From Hydractinia symbiolongicarpus (Eukaryota; Cnidaria; Hydrozoa; Anthoathecata; Hydractiniidae), in contig NC_079883.1 in assembly GCF_029227915.1 (NCBI RefSeq), positions 26,906,001 to 26,970,000 on the forward strand: a DNA stretch of 64,000 nucleotides. Direction: 5' to 3'. The translations under genes and the position numbers were made by a program. Positions 49,201 through 59,925 of this stretch are shown piece by piece. Every line of letters starts with the position of its first letter. Within the stretch, counting starts at the first letter, position 1. The notes below the pieces were generated by a model, which worked only from the letters and a program-made list of their open reading frames with translations, had not been told where the DNA came from and searched no databases.

Positions 49201-52200
49201 ATGCTAACAAAGAATCTTTTAAAACAAAACAAAAAGCTATTGTTAAAAAAAATATGAATGAACAAAAAAACTCTGCACATTGTTTTAACAGGGTTAACCC
49301 AAGGTTCATTTAAAAACAGAAGCTGGTGAAAAATAACGAGATTGTAAAAAGTTGGACCTTGTAGAAGCCGATTTTGTTATTGTTTATAATACATTTTTGA
49401 ATAGAAAAATCTCCTGACTCAGCAATTTTGGTTAAGTTAAAACCATTTTATTATGTATTAACCATTTTAAGTTAAAACCATTTTATTATGTATTAAGGCT
49501 TATATTTTTGGGAAATAGTAAAAAAAAATGGTATAAATAAAACACTGATAAATAATTCAGCTATTTGGACAGCTGAAAAGGGTAACTGCCACCTTAACTG
49601 CAAAATGTTGCTTACTCAGCAACTTAGATAATAGGCAAAAATACTTTGTTACGTGTTAAAATTCCATATTTCCAAGAAATAGTAAAGAAAATTTGTACAC
49701 ATAAAACAGCTGTTTGAATAGTTAAAAAAAGTGTTACTGCCACATTAAATACAGTGCTTTATTGATAAATATTTTGTCATTGGATCACATGTAAAAAAAA
49801 TTAATTCAACTCACTACATTTTTTTCTCCTTCTTCTGGATAGGGAGTAGCTGAGCACTTTGTTAAATATGCATAAAATTTACCATACTTGTACTGTTTCT
49901 TTTCCAAATCTAAATTAAAAATCCTACTCATATAAAATGTGTAAATTATTTCCAGCATATTAATTTACACTGCATGCAATTTTCAACCAAATAAAGTACA
50001 ACTTGTTTCATTTTGAGGTTTGAACATGATCTAAAATTGTTTACTTCCTACCTGCAGGACGGTTCCAAGTAATGTTCCAACTCAGCTTATTTTTTAGATA
50101 GTTCAGTGAACCATGTATAAATTCTGGATAAGGGTCAATGGTAAGATTCTGTACTTTACTTCCAGACACCAGTTCTAGATATAAGAAAGTTATTAATATG
50201 TAAACCTCATTAGTCTTTTTTGCATTTTCAGCATACAATAAGCGGTTTAATTACAACATTTAGCGGTATGTAACTTGAATGCAGAATCTTTGTAAATGCG
50301 AGTATTCAAATGTATTTACTTTATGAATGTAATACACTGTAACAAACACAACAAAGCAGATGCCATTTCTTGGTAAATATCAGAAAATTCAACAAGAATA
50401 AAAATTTAACAGAATGACATCCAAATTCAGTTTTTCTTTGCTCCAAAAAATCCAAATACATTTATACTTGGAAATCAATTTTTAATCTTATACAATCTAT
50501 AAAATATCACTTAACGTACCACACATGTTAGATTTGCAATTCTTTTTAAAAAAAAAGACCTACCTGTAAAACTACTATTCAAAAAATTCTTTTTATCAAA
50601 TCCATTGTAATTTATAGGATAAACTTGAAGCTGGTATTTCTTTGGATAAAATTTTTGGTATATGCTGGTCACTGATGAACATATGTGATCCGCTACAATT
50701 ATCTGCTCATTACTTGCGCTCTGTGGCGGAACAAAAATTAGTTTAAAATTGAATTATATAGTATATATAAGAAGACTAACCATACACCTTGCAGTTATGA
50801 TATTATATTAGAAAGTAGTACTGCAACTCAAGTTGTGACAACTCGTTAATCAAACTTATAATATAAAAAGACAAGAAAAAGTGAAAAAACCTACCAGACC
50901 CAGCACATTTACATAGCGCTTATTGGTTTCAACTACTAGGACAACCAAGTATAAACTTGATAACACCGGTGAGCTTTTTGATGACACAATCTGCCATTTA
51001 AAATTTAGTGAAGTCACATTTTTTTTATATAATTTGATACCATTGAAATTTGTACTAGGCAAATTATTAGGATTTCCATTTGTATCATCTAAAAAAAAAT
51101 CAAAAGTGTCATATATATCAGCTGTCAGTCCCAAGAAAAAATCTAGTTTGGCAAGCGAGGAATGGAAAAGATAACTGGTTTTGTAATAATATATCTCATT
51201 TGTTAAAAGTACATCCACTTTGCCTTTTACTGAATTAGCATTACAATACGGATGACAAGAGAACAACAAGCTGTAGGAACATTAATGTAAAAATGTTTGT
51301 GTACCCTCCTTTATGCGAGCATAAAACCGACATCCATCCTTGCACTCATCTGATGTCTAAATAAACAAATAAATAAAGCATTTTTCTTATTTGTTCACAA
51401 TTATAAATGATTTTCATTACTATTATTGTTATGAATTAATATACAGATGTTTCCCAACATAATAGCATTTTATTAGCTGGGTTTAGCAGGGAAAAGTCTT
51501 ACATGTAAGGTGGAGAAAGAGAGAGAAAAGAAAAATGGGATTGAAGAAAATATGTGTTTCTGTTGTTAGTATGCTACAATCTCTACATCCAATTTTAATG
51601 CAGCTAATAGATTATCATACATCCTTCTTCTGACAATGCTAATATTTTATGTACATCAAAAAAAACGGAAACAAAACTTACACATTTGGATTCACAACTT
51701 CTTAACTCGAATGGTAGCGGTAAATTGCATACTTTCAAGCACTAGGAAAAAAATGATGACATTAGCATTTGCGAAAGAAAGTAATTTCCTAGTGAGGACG
51801 ACATTTTTTATACCAAATAACTTTCTATTCAAATGTGATTACATATTGCATTATTCTTTGGTCTGGATTTATCATGAAAGACAAAATTTGTCAGACATAG
51901 TGTAGAAAATGTGCAGTCATCTTGATGTAATGAAGAACAATTAATTTTTGTCAGGTAAAATTGTGTCAATAAAATAACTAAATATTAAAATTCATAGTTG
52001 GAAATTGAAAATTGTGATTTGGAATTCAGAAGTACTTTTCTGGTTATAAAACATAAAAACACATAAGTACTAGTTATAATAACAGTTTAAAAGGCCAATT
52101 TTATTTCTTTGAATAAAAGATGGTGCAGCTAAGCAGTATAATTTTTTAAAAAGATGTGTTAATAAAGGCATACAATGCTTATATACCATAAACTATTGTA

Positions 52201-55200
52201 AAATAATGTACAAAGATCAAGGTTCACTGCTAAAATCCTCCCCTACCTTTTCTTGACTTTTCTTAATTTTTTTGGGATTGGAACAGAATTAAAATGCTCA
52301 AGGTGTGCAACTCATCATATAGGATAATTTTTTATTATATTATCATTTTTTTAACTAGACAGCATGAGAAATATAGAACAAAGAGGAGTAAAACAAAACC
52401 TTTTTGCTAGTCCAGAGTAAGTGTACATACAACTGCTTCCGTCACAAGTACAGAAAAGAAATTTGACGCACATATAACATGCTAATCAAGGACAATAATT
52501 TCACACCCATTTTTATAAAATCGTAAACTAGTTAACAATTGAAGCCATTCAGTGGTTGCAGACGATGCTACCATCTTAAAATTTTATAAAGGAAGCTTTC
52601 TGCAATATCAGCAGTTTAACAGGCAGAAAACTAAAAATCGCTGTGAAGTATTCGCTTTTACTCAAATAATTAATGAAGTTTATTTAGTTAACAGTTGTAA
52701 TTCACTCATAATTTGAATAAGGTAAATTTTAAATCATTAACAACCATTTTTTATTGAAAAGTTAATTTTTAATTTTTAATTTTAACAAGATCAAAAAAAT
52801 GCTTTATGAATATTCTTTGATTAAGCACATAAACTACGTTTGTATGAAAGAAGTTGTTCAAAATGCAGCAATTCCATTTTTTCTTTGGTTTATTGTTGCT
52901 GGGAGCAAACATGTCAAATGTTATTGGACAAACAATTTGTTATAGCCCATGTAAGCATAAAACTTTTTTTATCAGACATATTTTGCTCATTATTAGTTAT
53001 TTTTGTTCTTCAATTCCATGTGCCAACTAGATGATCTTTGATTTAGCATAACCTCACTGACCACAATAATTTTATTTCTTAATGATAATTGTAAACATTT
53101 CCTTTGTTGTGATTGTATTTATTCTTTTTTAGTGGGAGGAAAGATGTATCCAAAGCAGTTAACAGAAAAATATGGTGATTGGCAAGCACTTTGTCAAGTA
53201 AATGGAGAACTGTTATGGCATAATGTTCTATATAAATAAAAAATAAATGACAATTAAATTTAATTTCTTGTAAATATAATCATATAGATCACCAATTAAC
53301 ATAATTAAACAAATATATAATCGTTTTCTTAAGCAATTATTTTAATTTATTCAATGATTACGCATGGTGCTTTAGGGTATTAAATATTTAACACTTTATC
53401 GATTCAGTCCAGGGTAATAATTTCCTGACTATAAGTATTTTATAGAAATTTAAGGAGCAGTTTTCAGTAATCACCAATACCTTACCTCATCAAGTCTTAT
53501 AGGCATGACGTAAAACAAAAAACAGCTTAAATAAAGCAGGAATTGGCAAAATCACCCCTCGCCCCTTGTACCGAATAGGTTCAATAAAGTATGAGCATAT
53601 ATTCACATACATTTTACATAAAACACATCCTTACTTACGTTTTGACATTGTGTACTACTGCAATCAGCATCAAAGTTTGAAGTGATGTTCTTTGTGGCTG
53701 AATCATACTAAACACAACAAGAATTAAAGTGAGTGGTACTGACTGATGTTATAGTAATAATTGTGTCCAACATTTTCTGCTTTGTATTACAAATTTTAAA
53801 CAATAATTGTCTTTAAGACTTAGTTGGTCACAAAAATACAAGTTAGTGTTTTAAAAATATCCAGGAAAATCACTCAAAAAAAATTAAATTAAATAACAAT
53901 ATAATTCCAAAATAGATTTGAGCTACATATGTTGCTGGTTTGGACAGTGATTTTAAAAAACAAAAGATCCTGTGAAAAAGACTTTTTTAATTTAGTCATA
54001 TTTAATCCACCAGAGAACAAATCTCTTTAGGTGTTTGACACAAATGTATTTGTGGTCTTTGAACACAAAAGAAAACAGTTGGCCAGCATTTTGTGATCAT
54101 TTATTATCATGGCAACAATTAGACCTCTTGGATGACTTTGCACTTCAACATAACAGCATAATGATGCAAAAGATCACTAATAAAATAGGAATTTCACAAT
54201 GTTTTAAGTATACTAAGCAATTTAATTGCTGAGATTAAACCAAGAAGCACACTATTATCTTTAGAAAACTGCTTTCCAAAAATAGTGTTATTATATATAT
54301 GAATTTGCATAATGGGAAACCTTTCAATAACAATACTGTAAACTGATTGGTTATTCTGTTGGCTTTCTTTGGCCTGAAAATTCATCTTCAGGTGACAATA
54401 AGCACCTATCTAATGTGCACGATAATGACTTTGGGTCACATTTTAGGTAAAGAAGTGGGTGTTTATTAACCCACAAATTTTTAGGAAAGCGAAAATGATA
54501 TGACAATAAAAGTTGAAAGAGGTGCCAAACATGATAGAAAAATAAATTTGATGTCAAATTTGTTGATGTAGGCACATTCTGTAACACTGTCATTTTAGTC
54601 CTTTTTAGGCTTTTTTATGAGATTAATTTCTTTTTGCTTTTTTGCTGTGTTAAGAATAATTGTCTTTTAAATGCAGAATGCTAGGATGAAATTATTGTGA
54701 TAGAATGCAATATACCCCAGTTTTCGGATCAAAAGTTGATAAGAAAAAAGATTTTAAAAGAAAGCTGTGATGATTAATACTGTCTCTCTATTAATTTTTT
54801 TTTTAATATACATCAGAAGTATTGTTCACAAAATTGTTTTTAGATGACAAAGGGAATATAAGATTAAAAGAATGTTTAACTTTTATTGATTTTAAGTATA
54901 AATCAGGTATCATGATATTTTCAATTAATATATTATTTAATTGTTTCATTATGGAAAGCACATGTTTTAATTGAGAAAAATATACTTTCAATGCCTCAAT
55001 TTTACCATAATGGTTTTAACATGAGAATTCAAGATTAAACAATCTGTATGTTTTTTTGCATTAAACAAGTTTTTTTACAACTCTAAAAAAAGGATTAAAA
55101 AAAGAATTTAAGTTTCTTTTCCCTTTTACTTATCACATTTAATTAAGCCAACATTGTGACATTGAGAAGTATTAAAAAAAAGGAAACCCTCTATAAAAGC

Positions 55201-57844
55201 ACTGTGGTGGAACTGTATATACTGCTAAATAAAAACCCACACTGTGTTGTTTGTGTAGTTCCAAAGTCTTCTAGTTGGCTCATACTAAAACCATCAGATT
55301 GCTTTTGATCAGTTTTAATAAAATATTTTGGTAAATAACCCTCTATGGGATAGAATTATGGAATCATGACTTAAGAAACAATTTTCGCTTTTCTTTTTGA
55401 TGGGGTTATAATGAATCTTGTTAGTCCTCCCAATCAACTCTGCTTCAAGTTTCTACAAAATACTCTGTTATGTCACTGATGAGGCTTATATTGTGAACAG
55501 GTTACACTAATTTTGAGGGTCTTTACATGGCAAATTTGCAAAATTAATTCTCTAATTAATGTGAATAGATTTATATATATATATAAGATTTTGCCATAAA
55601 ATAAAACATTAAATAGTAAAATAAAAAAGTAGTGGTATGTTTCAGGAAGCCGACATTTCAATTCCCACGTTTTGTAAGGCAAGATAGTGTTTCAAACATT
55701 TGTATTTCTTGGGTTTGTATTTGTTCAAAAAATGGAGAGTAATGCACAAGAGTAGAAAATGGGCTTGAAAGGTTAAAATCTGACTTCCTGTTATTATAAT
55801 ATTTGAAAAAAAGGTAGCCACATAAGTTGGATAGGTTAATAGCTGGCAAAATACATCAATTTTGTATGAACTTTCTAATTTTAAGAGCATACACGTTATA
55901 TCTGTACAATGTATATCCTTAAGATGATTCATCATAGACTACATAAGCAATTTTAATTAAATTTTTAAAAAAAACATATATATAAAATCAAATGCATGTG
56001 AAATCCTTTGCAATCAAAGATGGGTATTGATCAGAAATGTGAAAATTAGGCAAATCATTATATCCCAGGGGAATTAACTGAGGACATGCTGAATATCATA
56101 TCATCAGGAAATGGTAAACTTGACATGTGCAATGTTTTTGAGAGAAACAAATATAGAATTTTCAGATTATGTTGTATATATAGGAACTGGTTAAAAAGAT
56201 AACCCAAAAATTAAATGTTTACAAGAAGGTCGACATTGTTTACATTTAAAATTTACACAACTTGCCATTAAAAAGTATATAACTATATATAAAAGAAAGA
56301 CTATAATGATTTATATGTAGATAGAGAATATTTTCAATTATAATGAAAAGGTCAATATTGCTGAAATAAAAAGAACAGAAAAAGCTTACATATTTTTGAG
56401 CTCCAAAATGGTGTAAACTATATCTGTCCATATATTCATAGTAATATATGAGAAGGTTTATCATGTTATATATTGGTGTCTTCAATTGACATTAAAAATG
56501 GGCTACCCTCATCATAGGACAGTTTGAATAAATGCAAGATATTTTGACATGCTTTGAAGGACGGGCTTTACCTTTTTAGGTCCCAAATAAGTGTCTCCAT
56601 CTAGCTTTTTTCATCCCTGATCTTATTGGAACCCCTTGTATTAATTTTCTGGTTTTTCAGAGAAAATAATATTTTCGTTACAAGATTCAGAGCTTTACAG
56701 ATGATCCTAATCAGGCCAGGCTTATTAGGAAGAAAGACTTCTGATAGGGTGTAATCGTGTTTAATTTCAATACACAACAGTGGCTCGTTAGAGATAGTTG
56801 AGAACTTCTGTTACTTAGGTGATATATTGGGCAGTGAAGGGGGTGTTGGAAGAAGTGTTACTTGCAGGATATGTTCTGGTTGGAAAAAGTTCAGAGAGTT
56901 ACTTCCTTTGTTGACTAGCAGAATCTTGTCAATTGAGTTAAAAGGTAGGTTGTATCAGGCCTGTGTAAGAAGTGTTATGTTGTACGGTAGTGTGACATGG
57001 GCCGTGAAGCAGGAAGATCTTGACCGTTTAGATAGGAATGATATGAGAATGGTTAGGTGGATGTGTAACGCCAGTCTGAGAGACAGAAAGAGTTCAGATG
57101 AGCTAAGAAGCAGGCTAAGTATCCATAGAATTAAAGATAAGAAGATTGAATTGGCTGGGGCACTTGGAAAGAATGGAGGGGGATAATTGGGTAAGAAAGT
57201 GTAGAGACTTGATAGTTCCTGGGGCAAAGCCCAGAGGGCGACCAAGGAAGACTTGGCAGGATGTTATAAGGACAAACTTGATACAGAGGAAGGTGAGTTT
57301 AGATCTAACACAGTCTAGGTCGGAGGGTCATTAATATATCCCGTCCAACCCATGCTAGCATGGAAAACGAACGATAAGCAGAGAATGATAATGATGATGA
57401 CATCTTGAAGCCTGTTTTAAATTTTAATGCTAAGAATATAAAAAGGTTAGTAAAGAGTAAGGCTGGACATTTTGATACCTTTACTTCAAATATATATCCG
57501 TGTGTAACAGAAAAATTAAAAATACATACTATACTGCTTATTTTTTTTATATTATATATAGCTATATATTATGAAAACAAACCCAAATTAAACTTTAATG
57601 TTTTAGAGAAGATGCTGAAAAAAGAAGTTGAACATTTTGCTTGTAAGAAAACAACAGAAAATCATCTTACCTGCATACAGTATGAATACAACTGTCCCCA
57701 CTTGAACCATTCCGTATTGATACCCTCATTTTTAACAACTTGATATGAATCGGTAAAATTATTGGCACAAACTTTTAAAAATCCATTACTTCCTTTAACC
57801 ATATACACAATTGATAACATAAACAGCAAAGCTTTTATAGTCAT
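22276..57844 (-). CDS. Receptor tyrosine kinase with three-fold repeated ectodomain (54 exons, 2,096 aa)
   Basis: Single-pass plasma-membrane receptor. An N-terminal signal peptide ([18 protein letters not shown]) starts at 57844. Three consecutive ectodomain modules follow, each of 15 exons (residues 1-514, 515-1039 and 1040-1576). Next come a membrane helix at about 1585-1607, a split tyrosine kinase at about 1650-1975 and a tail ending at 2096. All 53 introns are GT-AG and the 6,291-nt frame closes exactly, which strongly supports one gene. Exon coordinates are given in the module and kinase entries. The kinase is FGFR/PDGFR-like in having an insert between its lobes, but I cannot assign a named family, and the ligand is unknown. 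Fibronectin-III-type folds and many N-x-S/T sites suggest a glycosylated ligand-binding or adhesive surface. Some first and last bases of small exons could shift; the overall chain is secure. Confidence 0.93.
23297..23398. repeat. Degenerate tandem repeat, AACGAGCGAGCGAACA-like
   Basis: Imperfect repeats of GAGCGAGCGAACAAA-type words lie in the receptor intron between exons 51 and 52. This is a local GC-rich island in AT-rich sequence. Confidence 0.6.
24575..26000 (-). mobile_element. Broken non-LTR retrotransposon (LINE), copy 1, in an RTK intron
   Basis: Minus-strand fragments in several frames match a LINE ORF2 in order. There is a pre-RT segment ([36 protein letters not shown]) at about 25930-25700. 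A reverse-transcriptase stretch ([47 protein letters not shown]) follows at 25590-25213. A C-terminal region runs to about 24575. Most of the RT fingers are missing between about 25616 and 25590, and several stops and frameshifts occur, so it is dead. It lies between receptor exons 48 and 49, in the sense orientation. The clade is not assigned, and the upper boundary is approximate. Confidence 0.8.
27408..27430. repeat. (GT)n microsatellite
   Basis: About 11 GT dinucleotides lie in the receptor intron between exons 46 and 47. Confidence 0.9.
28932..29403. repeat. Minisatellite, 32-bp unit, about 15 copies
   Basis: The unit is GAAAATATATAAATATAATA followed by CAAACATATAAA, with C/A variants and some shortened copies. 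It fills the receptor intron between exons 43 and 44 almost to both splice sites. Three long minus-strand frames rich in Tyr, Ile and Phe are read-throughs of this repeat, not genes. Confidence 0.92.
30345..30546. repeat. Minisatellite, 20-bp unit, about 10 copies
   Basis: The unit AGACCGACTTTACATAGAAC repeats in exact 20-base register, with variants becoming more diverged toward the right end. It lies in the receptor intron between exons 41 and 42. Confidence 0.92.
30831..31024. repeat. Tandem repeat of about 62 bp, three-plus copies
   Basis: Units contain TGCAAAATTTTACGACTTCT, then TACGAGC and CTTTxxAGTGATC. They lie in the receptor intron between exons 40 and 41. Confidence 0.75.
31344..31398. 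repeat. Perfect 22-bp inverted repeat (hairpin) with 11-nt loop
   Basis: The left arm at 31344-31365 (ACCTGAAGAATGAACCAAAG plus CC) is exactly complementary to the right arm at 31377-31398. The loop is TATAAATATAA. It lies in the receptor intron between exons 39 and 40. Confidence 0.9.
32803..33322. repeat. Minisatellite, about 43-bp unit, 12 copies
   Basis: The unit contains AACACAGTGTTGTACCACGC followed by CATGGCAAAAACATTTAAAT. Copies are near identical with small length changes. It lies in the receptor intron between exons 37 and 38. There are no unique spacers, so it is not CRISPR-like. Confidence 0.92.
34862..35756. mobile_element. Foldback element of about 0.9 kb with long inverted arms
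   Basis: The left end ATATGGAGTTATATATGGGA with CAATATTCGTG is the inverted complement of the right end CACGAATATTGTCCCACATA with TAACTCCAT. Each arm runs about 235-260 bp. Each arm contains its own short tandem repeats (CTTCGTGGCGTATTTCA-like on the left, GACGACACGAAGAAAGATAC-like on the right). The arms close with CACGAAATTACTAA / TTAGTAATTCCGTG-type sequence. The spacer at about 35100-35495 has no protein. It lies in the receptor intron between exons 34 and 35. Confidence 0.8.
40421..40912. repeat. Tandem repeat of about 127 bp, four copies
   Basis: Units begin AAATCAAAATTTTGATGT and contain CAGCATACTTTTTT, GTCGAAAATAAAG and TTTTGGCCTAAA. GC-rich segments on each side share the inverted word AATTTCCGCGC (about 40319 and 41055), so the array may be the interior of a short inverted-repeat element. 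That element would end about 20 bases from receptor exon 24. Confidence 0.75.
43778..44128. repeat. Minisatellite, 21-bp unit, about 16 copies
   Basis: Units ACACATAAACAAACATCAGAT and ACACATGAATGAGCATCAGAT alternate. Because 21 is a multiple of three, all frames stay open and give spurious long repeats on both strands. It lies in the receptor intron between exons 16 and 17. Confidence 0.9.
47397..49814 (-). other. RTK intron between exons 8 and 9
   Basis: About 2.4 kb of AT-rich sequence. It holds a near-perfect palindrome at 48724-48760 and a short direct duplication (TTAAAACCATTTTATTATGT at about 49438-49498). I see no exon or RNA gene in it. Confidence 0.6.
48724..48760. repeat. Perfect 17-bp palindrome with 3-nt loop
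   Basis: GCTATTTCGATGAATTC and GAATTCATCGAAATAGC are exact complements separated by TGG. Confidence 0.9.
52863..53239 (+). CDS. Small secreted protein, nested antisense gene in RTK intron 2 (2 exons, 64 aa)
   Basis: Exon 1 is 52863-52950 and exon 2 is 53133-53239. The donor CCCAT/GTAAGC and acceptor ATTCTTTTTTAG/TGGGAGG preserve the frame (phase 1). The first 20 or so residues ([20 protein letters not shown]) look like a signal peptide. The mature part of about 40 residues has two cysteines ([14 protein letters not shown]) and several aromatic residues. The stop codon overlaps AATAAA, with a second AATAAA just after it, a compact 3' end. It runs opposite to the receptor gene, inside the intron at 51742-53638. 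I recognise no family. A secreted peptide is the simplest reading; coincidence cannot be excluded at this length. Confidence 0.5.
53708..57670 (-). other. RTK intron 1
   Basis: This is the largest receptor intron at about 4 kb. It separates the signal-peptide exon from the rest of module A. It carries the second LINE copy near its 5' end (56778-57400) and otherwise AT-rich sequence without recognisable exons. Confidence 0.7.
56778..57400 (+). mobile_element. 5'-truncated LINE, copy 2, in RTK intron 1
   Basis: The plus strand encodes the C-terminal part of the same LINE family as copy 1. Both share an [15 protein letters not shown] stretch, and copy 2 continues [36 protein letters not shown] and [14 protein letters not shown]. 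One frameshift lies near 57150-57185. A 3' untranslated end (AACCCATGCTAGCATGGAAA) and an ATGATAATGATGATGA tail follow. No RT domain remains. It is antisense to the receptor gene and opposite in orientation to copy 1. Confidence 0.82.
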
Positions 57845-58671
57845 CTTTGAAGTCTTTTACCATTTATACATTTAGTTTGTTTGTTGTAACTTTTTGTTTG
57901 CTATATTATAGTATCTTCAGTTCAGAGTTGGTCAGAGTTACTTTATTTAAATTATTTCAACCATATCTTACTTTCCCCTAGAGTGATAATAAAAACAGTG
58001 AAGTGTTGTGACGTAAAAACCGTTGGTATAGATTAGTAGTTAGCTAATTATGATAATAGCTTGACAAACATTAAGTCATTAAAATATTCAAAACGCCTCT
58101 CATACCACATCCCTTTTTAAATACGCGTTTCAATTGAGATTTTGAAAGAAAAAATAGTATATAATTTCATCAGTTTGTATTTGCACATCCAATCTCTCTT
58201 CTTCTTTCCTCTTTCTGATACTTAATTAAAGTATTTTGGTAATATAATGCAACATCACAGCTTTCGTAAATAAATATAACTTGGCAATATCCCATTAACA
58301 GTCAAAAATAGCATATTCTTGTTTTAGCTTGCATTTAACATTCCAAAAAAATTTCAATCTCCAACCACGTGCAAGAATGTGTTGTTGGAGGGGCCATATT
58401 TCTCAGAAGAAAGATTGGTTGCTTTTATTTTTGTCACGTGACTCTTAATTGTTGGTCCTAACAACAAGCGAGGAGGAGGTGGCAATCAAAAGAGTAAAAT
58501 TATTCTTGTGTTTGTAGGAATGATATAGCAATTAATCGTCCCACGTATAAATATAATGCGCCCACATTTGCAAACTGGCAGTTAAAATATAGTAGATAAA
58601 CTTTTCAGAAAAATAAAATAGTACTAATATATGAGCATTTAAAGGAGATTTTAAAAGTTATCACCTCTAAC

Positions 58672-58730
58672 CCACATCCCCAGGGATTTTTGCCTTTTTG
58701 ATGCAGATAAAAACCCTAGGGACGAGGGTG
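58672..58730. mobile_element. Short MITE-like element, CCTCGTCCCCAG family
   Basis: The ends CCACATCCCCAGGGATTTTT and AAAACCCTAGGGACGAGGGTG are inverted complements, with a GCCTTTTTGATGCAGAT core. It is one of the smallest copies. Confidence 0.6.
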
Positions 58731-59021
58731 AGTAGTTCTAGGTTGCGGAAATACATTAAGAAAATCCGATAAAGTTGGTAGATTATTTTTCAAGCGACAA
58801 GGAAACAGTATTGCTTTTTTATGTTTTTTAAAAAAAATTGAAATCTGATTGGTTGATAAACTTTTCCGTTCCGATTCGTTTCGGATCTAAGCCAGACAAA
58901 AACAGAAAAAATCATAAAAACCAAATATTACTTGGGATAGTCAATCTTGTTCCCCCCGTTTTACTGTTGTGAGCGAAAATTCAGCTTTAGATTGGGCGAA
59001 GGGGACGTCTTGTCCCAGCTA

Positions 59022-59024
<3 letters not shown>

Positions 59025-59060
<36 letters not shown>
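59025..59060. repeat. (TA)n microsatellite
   Basis: A continuous AT dinucleotide run of about 18 units. Confidence 0.9.
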
Positions 59061-59066
<6 letters not shown>

Positions 59067-59886
59067 ATATTTTGTATGCATGTATTAATACCGTCTTAAC
59101 AATGCAATTAAGAATAAGGTTGCTAAATTTTTTAATATGTATTTTAAAAAGATATGATCTTCTTTGTAGTTATGGATGTTCTAAGGACATGTCAGATTAA
59201 TGTTCCGTCGCACATTTTAATACAGGACATCCTAAATAAGTCCTCATATTGTCCTAACTATGTACAGTTTAGAACGTCCTACCGACAATGAAGTACGACG
59301 TTAAAAGTACGTCGAACTGCAGACGTCTCACAGTTGCTACCGTTAAACGTTATTCTTCGGACGCTGAAAAAAAGGCGTCCTAAAGATTTCCTGTTGCTGT
59401 ACGACGTGCAAGGACATACATGAAAGGAGGGCCATGAGTGGTCTTAAAAATGATAACCTAAAGACCAGTTCCTAAAGACGACCTCTGCACGTCCTTTTAT
59501 TTTATTTATTCTGTGGACGTTCGATTTTTGGCTCGCGCATCAAGAAATTAGAAAAAAGGAAGTACGTCGTCTTGTTGGACTACTGATCCCACTGGAAGTT
59601 TCCTACACTTCACTGCAACAGTTGATTACACTTTATTTCAACATAAAAATAATTACCAGAACTGATTATGACAGTAAGTTTATGACAAAAGCACATAATT
59701 CGATAAACCTTGGGAGGTTTAACCCACACCCATTACTGTGTGTTAACAAATTATACTTTAAACTAAAAACTAAAAAAACTAAAAAACTAAAAACATATCA
59801 GTAAATCTAAAAACAATCACTTATGCTCCAAGAGAGCTAAAGTAATATTGTATCAAACCAGGAAAAATCCTTTGTACCTTTTTGTC

Positions 59887-59925
59887 AACCTCGTCCCTAG
59901 ATATAAGAGTCCTGGAGTTGAGGTT
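59887..59925. mobile_element. Minimal MITE-like element
   Basis: AACCTCGTCCCTAGATA and AGTCCTGGAGTTGAGGTT are imperfect inverted termini with almost no interior. Confidence 0.45.

Larger units (their letters stand above)
44849..57844 (-). other. RTK ectodomain module A (exons 1-15)
   Basis: Exons: 57844-57671, 53707-53639, 51741-51682, 51356-51305, 51088-50895, 50720-50564, 50174-50052, 49909-49815, 47396-47322, 47232-47169, 46080-46018, 45940-45681, 45174-45121, 45037-44971, 44884-44849. Exon 1 joins the signal peptide to the motif [11 protein letters not shown]...[13 protein letters not shown]. Exons 2-4 complete a cysteine box ([47 protein letters not shown]). Exons 5-6 form a first FN3-like unit ending [12 protein letters not shown]. 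Exons 7-10 form a second FN3-like unit. Exon 11 is a Cys/Thr linker. Exons 12-14 form a third FN3-like unit (PTDQP, YVVRWG). Exon 15 is a short linker. Exons 4, 8 and 13 are shorter than in modules B and C. Exons 14 and 15 are the least certain; they were supported by frame and by comparison with the other modules. Confidence 0.88.

Noticed and set aside
54035-54232. A 65-codon plus-strand frame in RTK intron 1
   Set aside because: It starts with TTG, shows no signal peptide or domain and has no clear splice partners.
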